DNA of 57,866 bases from CALRGE01 sp964360635 (GCA_964360635.1 CAYHXO010000011.1:1-57866), one strand, 5' to 3'; positions 1 through 8,275 are shown, numbered from the stretch's first letter. Notes: generated by a model from the sequence alone, not told the origin. Numbers and translations are program-made.

Positions 1-61
1 TGGCTTACTCTTCACCTTTTGAAGTCTTCAAGTGCGATTCGGACTAGAATTCAGGAGTCCT

Positions 62-925
62 CTATGCACTAATGCTTGCCTCGATCCTCTTCCTCATCCA
101 CTCAATCACCAAACTCTGAGCGTCGTCGGAATATTTGTCGAGGGGAGCATCTTTTGGGATTTGGTCGCCTTCCAATCTGTTGAGAAGAGCTGCGCAAACA
201 ATTGCTGCAGGAATTCCGGCACGTAAACAGAAAGATAAGAAAACAGGTCCTTCCATTTCATTGTTTCTGGCTCCGGCCTCGTATGCTTTCTGCAAAAAAG
301 CCATTTTTTCTTCTTCGCTATAACCTGGATTGAGTGCGCCATCCAATCTCGATTGATGTTCGTAAAACCCATCCGCACCGATTGTTTTTCCAAGCACCAC
401 TTTTAGTTTATCGCCAAAAGATGCAGCAACTTCCATGAGCTCTGCAACCAATTTCTCATTGGCTTTTGTCGGATAAGAATGAACTTTACCCAATTTAACC
501 AAATCATATTGAGGTCTTAGTTGTCCGTCTAAAGCTTCATCTGTCACCACAACAGTTCCAGCTTCAACTCCGTATCCGCCTGAAGTACCAACACGAATAA
601 AACTCACATCTTCACAACCTGCGTAGTGAAGAAGTTTGGCGGTCTCATTCAAGAAAATTTCAGTTGATGGCATTCCCATTCCATGCGCTAAAAATAACAT
701 CGGTCCGACTTTATATGTTGAGGTTCTTTCGGTTTTTCCAATCGGCTTCAAACCTTCTTCTGGAACTTCTATTCCCAATTCTTTAGCTGCCTTTTCAGCA
801 AAAATCTTGGCTCTGTCAGCACTACCACCCATGCAAACATATTTCACATCTCCAAACATTCCTTGCAAATCCATGCTTCTTGAAAGCCCAATGTGATACA
901 AATAATCATCATTTAAATCATCCAA
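62..925 (-). CDS. Uridine phosphorylase, animal (UPP1/UPP2)-like type
   Basis: Nucleoside phosphorylase of pyrimidine salvage: uridine plus phosphate gives uracil plus ribose-1-phosphate. From memory of the family, the 287 residues resemble animal UPP1/UPP2 more than the short E. coli Udp: the N-terminal LYHIGLS and MFGDVKYVCMGGS blocks, the phosphate loop RVGTSGG, the uracil-binding EHQSRLDGA (Gln and Arg kept), the ribose-binding NNEMEG, and LLNRLEGDQI near the end. The start is a TTG at 925. No ATG lies further upstream in frame, yet the upstream in-frame codons read NPHL, which family members often have just before this point, so the real N-terminus may use an even rarer start. It stands alone behind its own promoter. 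Confidence 0.88.
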   Translation of the reverse strand: MDDLNDDYLYHIGLSRSMDLQGMFGDVKYVCMGGSADRAKIFAEKAAKELGIEVPEEGLKPIGKTERTSTYKVGPMLFLAHGMGMPSTEIFLNETAKLLHYAGCEDVSFIRVGTSGGYGVEAGTVVVTDEALDGQLRPQYDLVKLGKVHSYPTKANEKLVAELMEVAASFGDKLKVVLGKTIGADGFYEHQSRLDGALNPGYSEEEKMAFLQKAYEAGARNNEMEGPVFLSFCLRAGIPAAIVCAALLNRLEGDQIPKDAPLDKYSDDAQSLVIEWMRKRIEASISA

Positions 926-958
926 ATGAGGATTCTTATTCCGTTTGCAAGTAAAACC

Positions 959-987
959 ATATAAATTTATTACAAATAAGGTGTCAA
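959..987 (-). promoter_or_regulatory. Sigma70-type promoter of the uridine phosphorylase gene
   Basis: On the minus strand a perfect -35 TTGACA (987-982) is followed after 17 bp by TTATAT (964-959). Transcription would begin near 952, about 27 bases before the TTG start at 925. Confidence 0.6.
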
Positions 988-1005
988 TTTATCACCGGAA
1001 TTTGT

Positions 1006-1830
1006 TTACTGCAAGTGCCTCAATATCTCATCAGGATGATTCGCGGTTTTTATATTTTTCTGCGACTCACCTCCAATTGCCACATTTCTACTCGCGACTC
1101 TCTCCGGAGCAAATTTTGAAATTCTTTCTATCAAATCTTGCGTTGTTGCGCCATAGGCGGCATGAATTCCCAAGCAGTCATATAATCTCGCCAAACCCAT
1201 ATCTTTTGCCATATTATCCCCGATAATTACAACACTTCGACTTATTTCTTCACGAGTCATTTTTAGAACTTTTTCTAAATCGACGTGAGGTTTTTCTTCT
1301 GGAAGATTGAACTGAGCAATATCCGCTTCTGAACTTCGAAATCGATCTGGCAAGTTCGGAACCACGCCACTAGGCATGGAATGAATTCCCTCAAAATATT
1401 CACTAAGTTTGGAAAATCTCAACCGCGCCTTAGCTTGTCTTGCTGTTGCATCAGTTATTGCAATTTGTCTCACTCCATTCTCTGCAAGCTTTTTTATTGT
1501 TTCCGGAATTCCTTCATAGACTTTCAAATTTTTCCTACGCACTTTGCTAAAAGCACTCTGCGCCTTCAGAATTGTTTCCTCCATGTTGAAATTTGCAAGA
1601 TGCGCAAAAAATCCCGCCTCATTAAGCCCCTGAATTAGACCTTCATCTTCAAGTGTACCTTTTGCAGCATAAAATTTCTTCATTTCTGCAGCAGTTTCAT
1701 CAAAACTTTTATCTGCAATTTCAGCAATCGTTGCACACATTGCTTCATATGCCGGCACAGCATAAGACATCCAATTCGAAATCGTATTATCTATGTCCCA
1801 AACTGCTAGTTCAATTCTGTTTAATGCCAA
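1006..1830 (-). CDS. HAD-superfamily hydrolase
   Basis: Haloacid dehalogenase fold phosphatase, substrate unknown. All four HAD motifs are visible in order: motif I WDIDNTI (residues about 11-17, nucleophile Asp and acid Asp), motif II ITDAT (about 124), a Lys in EKPHVD (motif III) and motif IV GDNMAKDM (about 199-206). A helical cap follows motif I. The start is a TTG at 1830. It is preceded by AGGTG at a suitable distance, one of the few credible Shine-Dalgarno sequences here, and overlaps the stop of the upstream 62-codon gene by 10 bases, so the two are probably co-transcribed. The specific substrate cannot be told from sequence. Confidence 0.85.
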   Translation of the reverse strand: MALNRIELAVWDIDNTISNWMSYAVPAYEAMCATIAEIADKSFDETAAEMKKFYAAKGTLEDEGLIQGLNEAGFFAHLANFNMEETILKAQSAFSKVRRKNLKVYEGIPETIKKLAENGVRQIAITDATARQAKARLRFSKLSEYFEGIHSMPSGVVPNLPDRFRSSEADIAQFNLPEEKPHVDLEKVLKMTREEISRSVVIIGDNMAKDMGLARLYDCLGIHAAYGATTQDLIERISKFAPERVASRNVAIGGESQKNIKTANHPDEILRHLQ

Positions 1831-2009
1831 GTTGCACCTAATGATTGGATATATGCTCTTACATTATTACCATAGCCGGATCTTTCTGCATCAATTGCAT
1901 TTTGTCTATTTGCACGTTCAAATAGCGATTCAGTCGATTCTGCTTGTGCAGGTTGATTTACTTGATCAATTGCAAACTCTTCTTCTCGATCATTTGTGTC
2001 ATGAGCCAT
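1821..2009 (-). CDS. Small acidic protein of unknown function, upstream partner of the HAD hydrolase
   Basis: A 62-residue, hydrophilic, Glu/Asp/Gln-rich protein with no membrane segment or recognisable domain. It is accepted because it begins with ATG, lies directly in front of the HAD gene on the same strand, and its TAA stop overlaps the HAD start by 10 bases, a typical coupled arrangement. No function can be inferred. Confidence 0.5.
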   Translation of the reverse strand: MAHDTNDREEEFAIDQVNQPAQAESTESLFERANRQNAIDAERSGYGNNVRAYIQSLGATWH

Positions 2010-2146
2010 AAACTTAAATTAAGTGACAACGTTTTAGCACGCTGAAACAAAATAGTCAAGGCTAAGAACATGTTTAACAGGTATGCCCGGGCGGAATTGT
2101 TTAATGTTTAAGCAGAAATTTGACTCTAAAAAGCGAGAATAGTAAA

Positions 2147-2210
2147 ATCCCAAACGGTACTGAAATAGTACTTTTCGGGATCACCCGCGACCCTCTCAGA
2201 AATGGGAGGG
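2147..2210. terminator. Double hairpin between pemK-like gene and the 62-aa gene
   Basis: Stem A is composite: ATCCC (2147-2151) with GGGAT (2177-2181), enclosing GGTACT (2156-2161) with AGTACT (2167-2172). Stem B is CCCTCTC (2191-2197) with GGGAGGG (2204-2210). Read on the minus strand, stem A ends in GGGATTTTA just after the pemK-like stop and could terminate that gene. Read on the plus strand, stem B is followed by TTTTT at 2215-2219. CGGG (2176-2179) can instead pair with CCCG (2184-2187), so the two folds compete. Confidence 0.5.
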
Positions 2211-2217
2211 GACATTT

Positions 2218-2610
2218 TTAATGGTATAGATTTTTAAACCCAATCTTTATTTGTTCGAAATCAACATGTTCCAATTCACCAAGTCTTCGATGTAATCTTC
2301 TGTAATCAATTGAACGCAACTGATGCAGACATGCACATACTTCTAAATTTTTTTCTCTAAATTTAACATACCAAGTCCCACTTTTTATCTTAGTCGTTGT
2401 TGGAATTACGAGATAGAAACCATGTGCCAATTTTCTAAAAATTATTACCGGCCTTGAAAAATCCTGACTTTTCCCATTAATCTCTGCACCCACATTCTCT
2501 CCAATACTTGCCCACCATATTTCACCTTCAGAAACGTGTGGTGCTTGATGAATTATTGAATCTAATTTCTCCTTCAAACCTATCCACTCTAAAAATCTTT
2601 TTATATTCAT
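2218..2610 (-). CDS. PemK/MazF-like toxin domain protein
   Basis: A 130-residue protein whose region from about 30 on fits the PemK/MazF endoribonuclease fold: GEIWWASIG (strand 1 and the loop that contacts RNA), RPVIIFRK, FYLVIPTTT, and a late QLRSIDYRRL followed by a helix. Toxins of this family cleave mRNA at short motifs. Unlike classical loci there is no small antitoxin gene immediately upstream: 2611-2684 is only promoter, and the next gene is the TrpR-like regulator. The first 28 residues are an extra N-terminal helix. A lone, promoter-controlled member could be a housekeeping RNase rather than a toxin (inference). Confidence 0.75.
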   Translation of the reverse strand: MNIKRFLEWIGLKEKLDSIIHQAPHVSEGEIWWASIGENVGAEINGKSQDFSRPVIIFRKLAHGFYLVIPTTTKIKSGTWYVKFREKNLEVCACLHQLRSIDYRRLHRRLGELEHVDFEQIKIGFKNLYH

Positions 2611-2631
2611 AGTTAAAATTAAGTAACAATC

Positions 2632-2664
2632 ATTATAAATCTAAAAAGCTGAATTAGTCCTGAA
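2632..2664 (-). promoter_or_regulatory. Promoter of the pemK-like gene with TTCAG direct-repeat operator
   Basis: Minus strand: -10 TATAAT at 2637-2632, 21 bases before the ATG. Over the -35 and spacer lie two TTCAG copies (2664-2660 and 2653-2649) whose starts are exactly 11 bp apart. The same arrangement recurs before dinD and before comF. Confidence 0.5.
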
Positions 2665-2684
2665 TAAAACCTGTATAAATCAGA

Positions 2685-2960
2685 CTAAACTTTCCTCCTC
2701 CCCAAAGCCATTTTATATCCACCGGTTCCATTATTTAACCAATGTGCAATTCGCGTTACCGTTGCTGTGCTTGTCCCGGTTTTTTTTGCGATTGTTCGAT
2801 AGGGAATTCCTTCTTCAATCATTTTTAATGCATCCCATCTTTCAGACATACATTTCAATTCTGAAATTGTGCATAAATCACGGAAAAACTTTTCACATTC
2901 ATCAACGTTTTTAAGCGTCAAGATTGCCTCAAACAAACTATCTAATTTTAATTCTTTCAT
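2685..2960 (-). CDS. TrpR-related helix-turn-helix regulator, YerC/YecD type
   Basis: A 91-residue DNA-binding protein of the TrpR-like superfamily. Residues about 55-80 form the helix-turn-helix (YRTIAKKTGTSTATVTRI), followed by AHWLNNGTGGY, the hallmark of the YerC/YecD family. It has no tryptophan operon nearby, so a Trp-repressor role should not be assumed. The ATG at 2960 forms an ATGA overlap with the msrA stop, favouring this start over a TTG at 2969. It is translated from the msrA mRNA. Confidence 0.85.
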   Translation of the reverse strand: MKELKLDSLFEAILTLKNVDECEKFFRDLCTISELKCMSERWDALKMIEEGIPYRTIAKKTGTSTATVTRIAHWLNNGTGGYKMALGRRKV

Positions 2961-3430
2961 ATGTGGCAAGAGCTTAAACCTTTTTTTGCAAGATATTGCT
3001 GATGATAATCTTCAGCTTTGTAAAATGTGTCGGCAGGCACAATTTGAGTAACTATTGTTTTGCCGGGCCAATTTGCAGCAACCGCCTCTTTCGATTTTTC
3101 TGCTGCCTTTTTTTGCTCTTCATTGTGATAGAAAATTACAGATCTATACTGCGAGCCAACATCCGGCCCCTGACGATTGAAAGTTGTGGGATTGTGATTG
3201 GTCCAAAAAACTTCCAACAAATCTTCATATTTCACCTTCGACTGGTCGAATTCCATCTGAACAACCTCAGCGTGATTAGTATTCCCGTAACAAACCATTT
3301 CATAAGTTACATCTGCAACATTGCCGCCCTCGTAGCCAACGGCAGTATTGGTAACACCTTCGGTCTGCCTGAAAATCTCTTCAACTCCCCAAAAGCAACC
3401 CGCCCCGAATGTTGCCAATTCATTTTTCAT
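2957..3430 (-). CDS. msrA: Peptide methionine-S-sulfoxide reductase A
   Basis: Repairs oxidised methionine by reducing Met-S-sulfoxide. The family signature GCFWG is at residues 11-15 with catalytic Cys12. The core motifs VGYEGG, NHAEVVQ, QYRS and HQQYL are all present. A C-terminal SSCHI supplies a resolving cysteine. At 157 residues it is a minimal single-domain MsrA without MsrB fusion. The ATG at 3430 lies 6 bases after a TATAAT, so the mRNA is probably leaderless. The stop overlaps the start of the YerC-like gene (ATGA). Confidence 0.96.
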   Translation of the reverse strand: MKNELATFGAGCFWGVEEIFRQTEGVTNTAVGYEGGNVADVTYEMVCYGNTNHAEVVQMEFDQSKVKYEDLLEVFWTNHNPTTFNRQGPDVGSQYRSVIFYHNEEQKKAAEKSKEAVAANWPGKTIVTQIVPADTFYKAEDYHQQYLAKKGLSSCHI

Positions 3431-3436
3431 GCTTCA

Positions 3437-3442
3437 ATTATA
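3437..3442 (-). promoter_or_regulatory. -10 box of msrA, 6 bases before the ATG
   Basis: Minus-strand TATAAT at 3442-3437, six bases (TGAAGC), then ATG at 3430. With the usual -10 to start distance, transcription would begin at or next to the A of the start codon. Confidence 0.6.
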
Positions 3443-3501
3443 GCTTGCCTACGCCAAAATTCAATTGACTATTACAGATTAAAAGACTAAAAAGTCTACT
3501 T

Positions 3502-5052
3502 ATGCAAAACTATAATTCAGCAAGGGAAGCTTTTAACCGGATTCCAACGAAAGTTCGTAAGGTTGGTGGAGAGAATGCCCCTGAGTTTATTCAGAATGTT
3601 GAAAACATAAAAGATGGCAATTTAGATGATGACACGCAAATCCTAGTTTTTTCAGCATTGAAAAGTCTTGATCCTCGTCATGCTGTATTTACTTTGCCGA
3701 CAAGAGAAAAGAATGGCCCTGGTTTTAATACAACTTCTCATCTTATTGAGATGGCAAACTTCTTGATAGATCGAGATCTTGAGAATGCCCTACGCTATCT
3801 TAATAAAGTAGAAGATTTTACTAGACAAATCATTAGAGAAAAAATGGAGCCGGAATTTCAAGACGAAATTCATGTTTTAATTGGAATGGAATTTTTAAGA
3901 ATGATGACAATTTTGGAAGAGGCAGCTGAAAATCCTGATCAAATACAGATTTTGGGAAAAGATTATATTTATAGAGGTAAAGATAAGAAATACACAAGTT
4001 TTACAGGTTTTGGTGAAATTTTGTGTCAGAAAATCTACTCAAAATATTTAAGTATGAAGGGTTTTAAGGTAGGCGAGCTTGATCCTGAAGATAATATTGA
4101 CCGTATTTTTCAAGATGATCCTGCAGAGGCAATGAAGAATGAAAGACCAAAAATTAATCAATTGAGACGGTCATTTGCAGTACAGTTACAAGAAGTTCTT
4201 GCAGATAAACCTGATGTAGTAATCACAGGCGGTTGGGAATCGCTAATCGCTACTATGAGAAATTATAGTGATAAAAAAGCTGCTTTGATTGCACAGGCAT
4301 TGAAGGGCTTGGGCTATGAAGTTCTCTACGTAAATGAAAAAAAAGATCCGATGCGAAGTGCTGATCCGGGAGTTTTAGGCCCAGATAATGGATCAAAACC
4401 AATTGAAAGAATGAATTACGGATTCCTCAAAGAGTTAACCGGCTCTCGTGGGGCAGACACCACCGTTCTACATTCTGATGTTGCAGAAATGCTGGAGTCA
4501 TATGATATTCCTACCGTGATAATGAATCCTTTTGGAAAATCGACGCAAGGAACTTTAATTACAAAGGATTATATGCCTCCTGAATCAGGTGCTGAACTTA
4601 TTGCCAGTAAGTCTGTGAAAGCCGCCTTAACAATTAAATCAGGTAACATGGCTGATCAGGTAGGAGTTGAGAATACAATTTCAGAATACTTCTCAAATTT
4701 ATCAATTGATACAACTCACACAACAACGAACACAATTTTTTATACCTTTGATGGTGATGTTTCAGAAGATGAAAGGGCAGAACTAGAGAGAATACTTCAG
4801 AATAAATTTGCAGCAAAATATAAACTCGATCTAAAGAAAGATTTAGCCTTTGTTTTCTGTTTGGGAAATAACGTTGATGCAATTCTAGAAAGTGCCAAAG
4901 GAACACTTGCTCTCAGAGAGGCAAAAATTAAACCCTCAAAATTACATGCTGATGATGAGGAATCAGTAGTTTGCTTCTTAGTGCCAGAAAAAGATAGAAT
5001 TGCTGCTGTTCGCGTTCTTCACAAAACTTTAATTTCGAATCATGGAAAATGA
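3502..5052 (+). CDS. Divergent aspartate kinase-like protein
   Basis: A 516-residue protein with the outline of aspartokinase (first step of the Asp-family and lysine/DAP pathway). The N-terminal KVGGEN sits where the family has KFGGTS. Then come ILVFSALK, FGEILCQKIY (GE-L-S-A block), VVITGGW, a degenerate nucleotide loop RNYSDKKAA in place of the usual GRGGSD, YVNEKKDPMRSADP, IPTVIMNPF with QGTLIT, and two ACT-like segments (from AALTIKSGNM onward). It overlaps lysA by 11 bases, which supports a pathway role. Several catalytic positions differ, so activity is uncertain. A -35 TTGACT and TAAAAA 17 bp later lie just upstream. Confidence 0.72.
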   Translation: MQNYNSAREAFNRIPTKVRKVGGENAPEFIQNVENIKDGNLDDDTQILVFSALKSLDPRHAVFTLPTREKNGPGFNTTSHLIEMANFLIDRDLENALRYLNKVEDFTRQIIREKMEPEFQDEIHVLIGMEFLRMMTILEEAAENPDQIQILGKDYIYRGKDKKYTSFTGFGEILCQKIYSKYLSMKGFKVGELDPEDNIDRIFQDDPAEAMKNERPKINQLRRSFAVQLQEVLADKPDVVITGGWESLIATMRNYSDKKAALIAQALKGLGYEVLYVNEKKDPMRSADPGVLGPDNGSKPIERMNYGFLKELTGSRGADTTVLHSDVAEMLESYDIPTVIMNPFGKSTQGTLITKDYMPPESGAELIASKSVKAALTIKSGNMADQVGVENTISEYFSNLSIDTTHTTTNTIFYTFDGDVSEDERAELERILQNKFAAKYKLDLKKDLAFVFCLGNNVDAILESAKGTLALREAKIKPSKLHADDEESVVCFLVPEKDRIAAVRVLHKTLISNHGK

Positions 5053-6253
5053 AGATTATCTTGCGCTGAGAGAACAATTCGGTAGCCCGATTTTTGTTTA
5101 TGAGGAAGCAAAACTGCGTGATGCAGCTACTGAAATGCTTTCGTTTAAAGCACCATTCGGTTTGAAAATTCGATATGCAATGAAAGCAAATTCGAACCGG
5201 AATATTTTGCAAATTTTCGACTCGATGGGAATTCATATCGACGCGAGCAGTGAATATGAAGCTCAAAGAGCAATTCTTGCCGGAATCGATCCTTCGAAAA
5301 TTCTTTTAACTTCACAGGAAATTCCGAATGATATTAAGAAAACTGTCGATACTGGAATTGAATACAACGCCACCTCACTTCACCAATTAGAAGAGTATGG
5401 AAAAGCTTTCCGCGGCGGAAATATTAGTGTTCGAATAAATCCCGGTGAAATGGGTAAAGATAGTTCAAGCCATGACAAAACTAAGGTAAATGGTGAAGAT
5501 GCAGGTTTTGGAATTCAGCATGACAGCCTTATCGATGCTAAGGGCATTATTTCAAAATATAACTTGAAAGTTATTCGCCTTCACACTCATATCGGTTCCG
5601 GCTCAGATCCTGAAGCTTGGGCTGAAGCTGCTAAAGTTAGCTCGAGTTTCTTGAAAGAATTTCCTGAAGCGACAATCCTTAATCTTGGAGGTGGATTTAA
5701 AGTTGGCCGAATGCCAGGAGAAAAAAATGCAAACATTGCTGAGATTAGCGAACGCGTTTCTAAAATGCTTGAAGATTTTCATGCCGAGACCGGTCGTAAA
5801 ATTTTCCTTGAACTTGAGCCAGGAACTTTTCTAACTGCAAATGCAGCTTCAATTCTTGCTACAATTCAAGATGTCACAATAGATGTTAACAAAATTCTAA
5901 AGTTGAATTGTGGAATGAGTGAAATAATTCGTCCTGCACTTTACGGGGCAGAACATACTCTAACGGTGATCCCTGCAACTGAAAGGCCAGAAGAATATGA
6001 AGAGGCAATTGTGATTGGTCATGCTTGCGAGCACGCAGATGTACTTACAGTGCTAAAGCCGAGAAAAATGCAAAGAGCTCAGATCGGTGACATTCTTTTG
6101 ATTGGTGGTGCTGGAGCCTACTGTTCTTCAATGTCCACAAAAAATTACTGCTCATTTCCAGAAGCCGCCGAAGTCATGATTGATTTGAACGGTAAAGCGA
6201 GACTAATTCGAAAACGTCAAACAATGCAGCAGATGATTCAGAACGACTTATAG
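5042..6253 (+). CDS. lysA: PLP-dependent diaminopimelate decarboxylase-like enzyme
   Basis: Fold-type III decarboxylase that would convert meso-diaminopimelate to lysine plus CO2. The PLP lysine is Lys48 in RYAMKANSN. Downstream motifs are HIGSGSD, the phosphate-binding LGGGFKVGR, ELEPGTFL, the substrate-side GHACEHADVL (equivalent of the CESGD motif) and GAGAYCSSM. At 403 residues the length is normal. The ATG overlaps the end of the aspartokinase-like gene and it faces a LysE exporter, consistent with lysine metabolism. Ornithine or carboxynorspermidine decarboxylase relatives are alternatives, because the Cys-Glu motif is followed by His-Ala rather than Ser-Gly. Confidence 0.8.
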   Translation: MENEDYLALREQFGSPIFVYEEAKLRDAATEMLSFKAPFGLKIRYAMKANSNRNILQIFDSMGIHIDASSEYEAQRAILAGIDPSKILLTSQEIPNDIKKTVDTGIEYNATSLHQLEEYGKAFRGGNISVRINPGEMGKDSSSHDKTKVNGEDAGFGIQHDSLIDAKGIISKYNLKVIRLHTHIGSGSDPEAWAEAAKVSSSFLKEFPEATILNLGGGFKVGRMPGEKNANIAEISERVSKMLEDFHAETGRKIFLELEPGTFLTANAASILATIQDVTIDVNKILKLNCGMSEIIRPALYGAEHTLTVIPATERPEEYEEAIVIGHACEHADVLTVLKPRKMQRAQIGDILLIGGAGAYCSSMSTKNYCSFPEAAEVMIDLNGKARLIRKRQTMQQMIQNDL

Positions 6254-6904
6254 ACTCAGAATTGAATCCATAAGTGGTTTTGCCTCCACAACTGCTTTTC
6301 CAAAGAACCAGAATCCGTAGATAATCAAAAGTGCTGACCCAAATTTCATTAAATTTTGCAGCATACTCTCGTGAAAAACTTTTTTCACAAAAATTGTCAT
6401 AATTGCAACACTCAGTGAGCTGATTAAACCTCCAAGAATCACATTCATTGCAAAAACAGGAGGTGTAACAATTCCTTTGTATTGACCATATAGACTTCCA
6501 GCGACCATTAGCCAGAAAACAATTGCCATCGGGTTCACAATATTCATTGCAAAACCTTTGAAAAAATCAGTCTCAAATAATTTACTTCTATGTCTGTGCA
6601 TGTGGTGAAAAGAAATTTTACCAGGCTTCGCCCTCAAGCTATTCATTCCCATATGAATCAACATGTAGGAAGCAGCGGTCCACATTAATAGTCTGATAAC
6701 TGAATTATCAATGAAGGTTGCTGCACCATAAGTAGCCAAAAGTAGATATATAATATCCACAATTGTTGCACCCAAAATAACCTGAACTTGATACCAAAAT
6801 CCTTTTTTTACATTCAATCCCTCTTGAATTCCGAATATTGTGATCGGTCCAACCACGAAGCCCTGAGTAAACCCAAATGTGAACGCGCCAGGATTAAATA
6901 TCAT
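6248..6904 (-). CDS. LysE-type amino acid exporter
   Basis: A 218-residue inner-membrane protein with about six hydrophobic helices and the LysE/RhtB arrangement: an N-terminal helix starting GAFTFGFTQGF, a cytoplasmic His/Lys-rich loop around residues 95-110 (HHMHRHR), and the conserved NIVNPMAIVFW in the fourth segment. The family exports lysine, arginine, threonine or similar amino acids. It converges on lysA with a 6-base overlap of the ends, so lysine or a related amino acid is a reasonable guess. A TATAAT about 22 bases before the ATG can serve as its promoter. Confidence 0.85.
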   Translation of the reverse strand: MIFNPGAFTFGFTQGFVVGPITIFGIQEGLNVKKGFWYQVQVILGATIVDIIYLLLATYGAATFIDNSVIRLLMWTAASYMLIHMGMNSLRAKPGKISFHHMHRHRSKLFETDFFKGFAMNIVNPMAIVFWLMVAGSLYGQYKGIVTPPVFAMNVILGGLISSLSVAIMTIFVKKVFHESMLQNLMKFGSALLIIYGFWFFGKAVVEAKPLMDSILSL

Positions 6905-6956
6905 TTTTATATTTGTTTATCCCATAATTATATCATAAAATTCATTAATTCGCAAA

Positions 6957-6986
6957 TTGCTATCTTCTGCTAATTTGTTATATAAT
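6957..6986 (+). promoter_or_regulatory. Promoter of thyA with -10 box 6 bases before the ATG
   Basis: -35 TTGCTA (6957-6962), 18 bp, TATAAT (6981-6986), six bases, ATG at 6993. This decides the thyA start: the in-frame codons further upstream lie within the promoter itself. Confidence 0.7.
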
Positions 6987-6992
6987 CCAGTC

Positions 6993-7781
6993 ATGCAGCA
7001 ATATCTCTCACTAGTTTCGGAAGTTCTCGAGCATGGCGAAAAAAAAGAAGATCGAACAGGAACAGGCACGATTTCACTTTTTGGAATGCAGAGAAAATAT
7101 GATCTACGCGAAGGTTTTCCAATCCTAACAACAAAAAAAGTAAAATTCGACGGAGTACTTCGAGAATTACTTTGGTTTCTACGAGGCTCAACAAACATCA
7201 ATGATGACCTAGCTCAGCACACTCCAATCTGGAACGCTTGGGCTAAACCAGACGGAGAACTCGGTCCTGTTTACGGAAAACAGTGGCGAAAGTGGAATGC
7301 GGTTAACGGTCGCGAAATTGATCAAATTAGTGAAGTGATTCACCAAATCAAAACAAATCCGGATTCTCGCCGATTAATTGTGAATGCCTGGAACGTGGGG
7401 GAGATTGATCAAATGGCTTTGCCGCCTTGTCATCTATTATTTCAGTTCTACGTTGTGAACGGCCGCCTCGATTGCCAGCTTTACCAGCGTAGTGCCGACA
7501 TAGCGCTTGGAGTTCCTTTCAACATTGCAAGTTATGCAACTCTTATGATGATGATTGCTCAGGAATGCAATCTTGAAGCAGGAATTTTCACTCACACAAT
7601 GGGGGATGCTCACATCTATCAAAATCACATTGAAGGTTTACAGGAACAACTGAAGCGAGCTCCCAAAAAACTACCAACTTTGAAAATCGCAAAGAAGCCT
7701 TTCTGGGATCTAAAATACGAAGACTTCGAGCTACAAAACTATGAACACGATCCTTTTATCAAATTTCAAGTTGCTGTCTGA
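6993..7781 (+). CDS. thyA: Thymidylate synthase
   Basis: Makes dTMP from dUMP using methylenetetrahydrofolate. At 262 residues it matches the E. coli length. The nucleophile is Cys146 in LPPCHLLFQF, the dUMP phosphate arginines lie in DRTGTGT (near the start) and DSRRLIV, and the QRSADIALGVPFNIASYA and HIYQNH blocks are intact. The start at 6993 gives the standard N-terminus and follows a TATAAT by 6 bases. The stop TGA overlaps the folA start (TGATG), so the two folate-cycle enzymes are translationally coupled. Confidence 0.97.
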   Translation: MQQYLSLVSEVLEHGEKKEDRTGTGTISLFGMQRKYDLREGFPILTTKKVKFDGVLRELLWFLRGSTNINDDLAQHTPIWNAWAKPDGELGPVYGKQWRKWNAVNGREIDQISEVIHQIKTNPDSRRLIVNAWNVGEIDQMALPPCHLLFQFYVVNGRLDCQLYQRSADIALGVPFNIASYATLMMMIAQECNLEAGIFTHTMGDAHIYQNHIEGLQEQLKRAPKKLPTLKIAKKPFWDLKYEDFELQNYEHDPFIKFQVAV

Positions 7782-8275
7782 TGAATTTCTCAATAATAGT
7801 TGCCATCGACGAAAAGGGTGGAATCGGTAAAAATAATACTTTGCCTTGGCATCTTCCTGCTGATTTAAAGCATTTCAAAGAGTTAACAACAGGCGGCACA
7901 GTAATCATGGGTAGAAATACTTGGGAGTCTATTCCTGATAAATTCAGACCACTTCCAAATCGTCTCAATATTGTACTAACTGGGAACTTGAATTACTTTG
8001 TTCCAGAAGGTGTGAAGCTTGCGAGCTCGCTCGACGGCGCACTTGCAGTCTCGGAAGGGAGCACATTCATAATTGGCGGAGCAAAAGTTTTTGAAGAGGC
8101 AATTCGACACGAAGACTGCAGCGACTTATTCATAACAAAAATAGAGTCGACTTTTGATTGCGATACTTTCTTTCCTTTCCTTCCATTAGATTTTCAAATA
8201 GTACACGAGGGTGAGACTCTTGAAGATAATGAAATTAAATTCAAATTTCTTAAATATTCTAGAGAGCTGCTTTAG
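7781..8275 (+). CDS. folA: Dihydrofolate reductase
   Basis: Regenerates tetrahydrofolate from the dihydrofolate released by ThyA, using NADPH. At 164 residues it has the usual length. Visible motifs: IVAIDEKGGIGKNNTLPWHLPADL at the N-terminus, with the active-site Trp and catalytic Asp28 in LPADLKHF, VIMGRNTWESIP, the NADPH loop IIGGAKVFEEA, and a C-terminal TFFPFLP. The ATG shares a base with the thyA stop. Confidence 0.96.
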   Translation: MNFSIIVAIDEKGGIGKNNTLPWHLPADLKHFKELTTGGTVIMGRNTWESIPDKFRPLPNRLNIVLTGNLNYFVPEGVKLASSLDGALAVSEGSTFIIGGAKVFEEAIRHEDCSDLFITKIESTFDCDTFFPFLPLDFQIVHEGETLEDNEIKFKFLKYSRELL

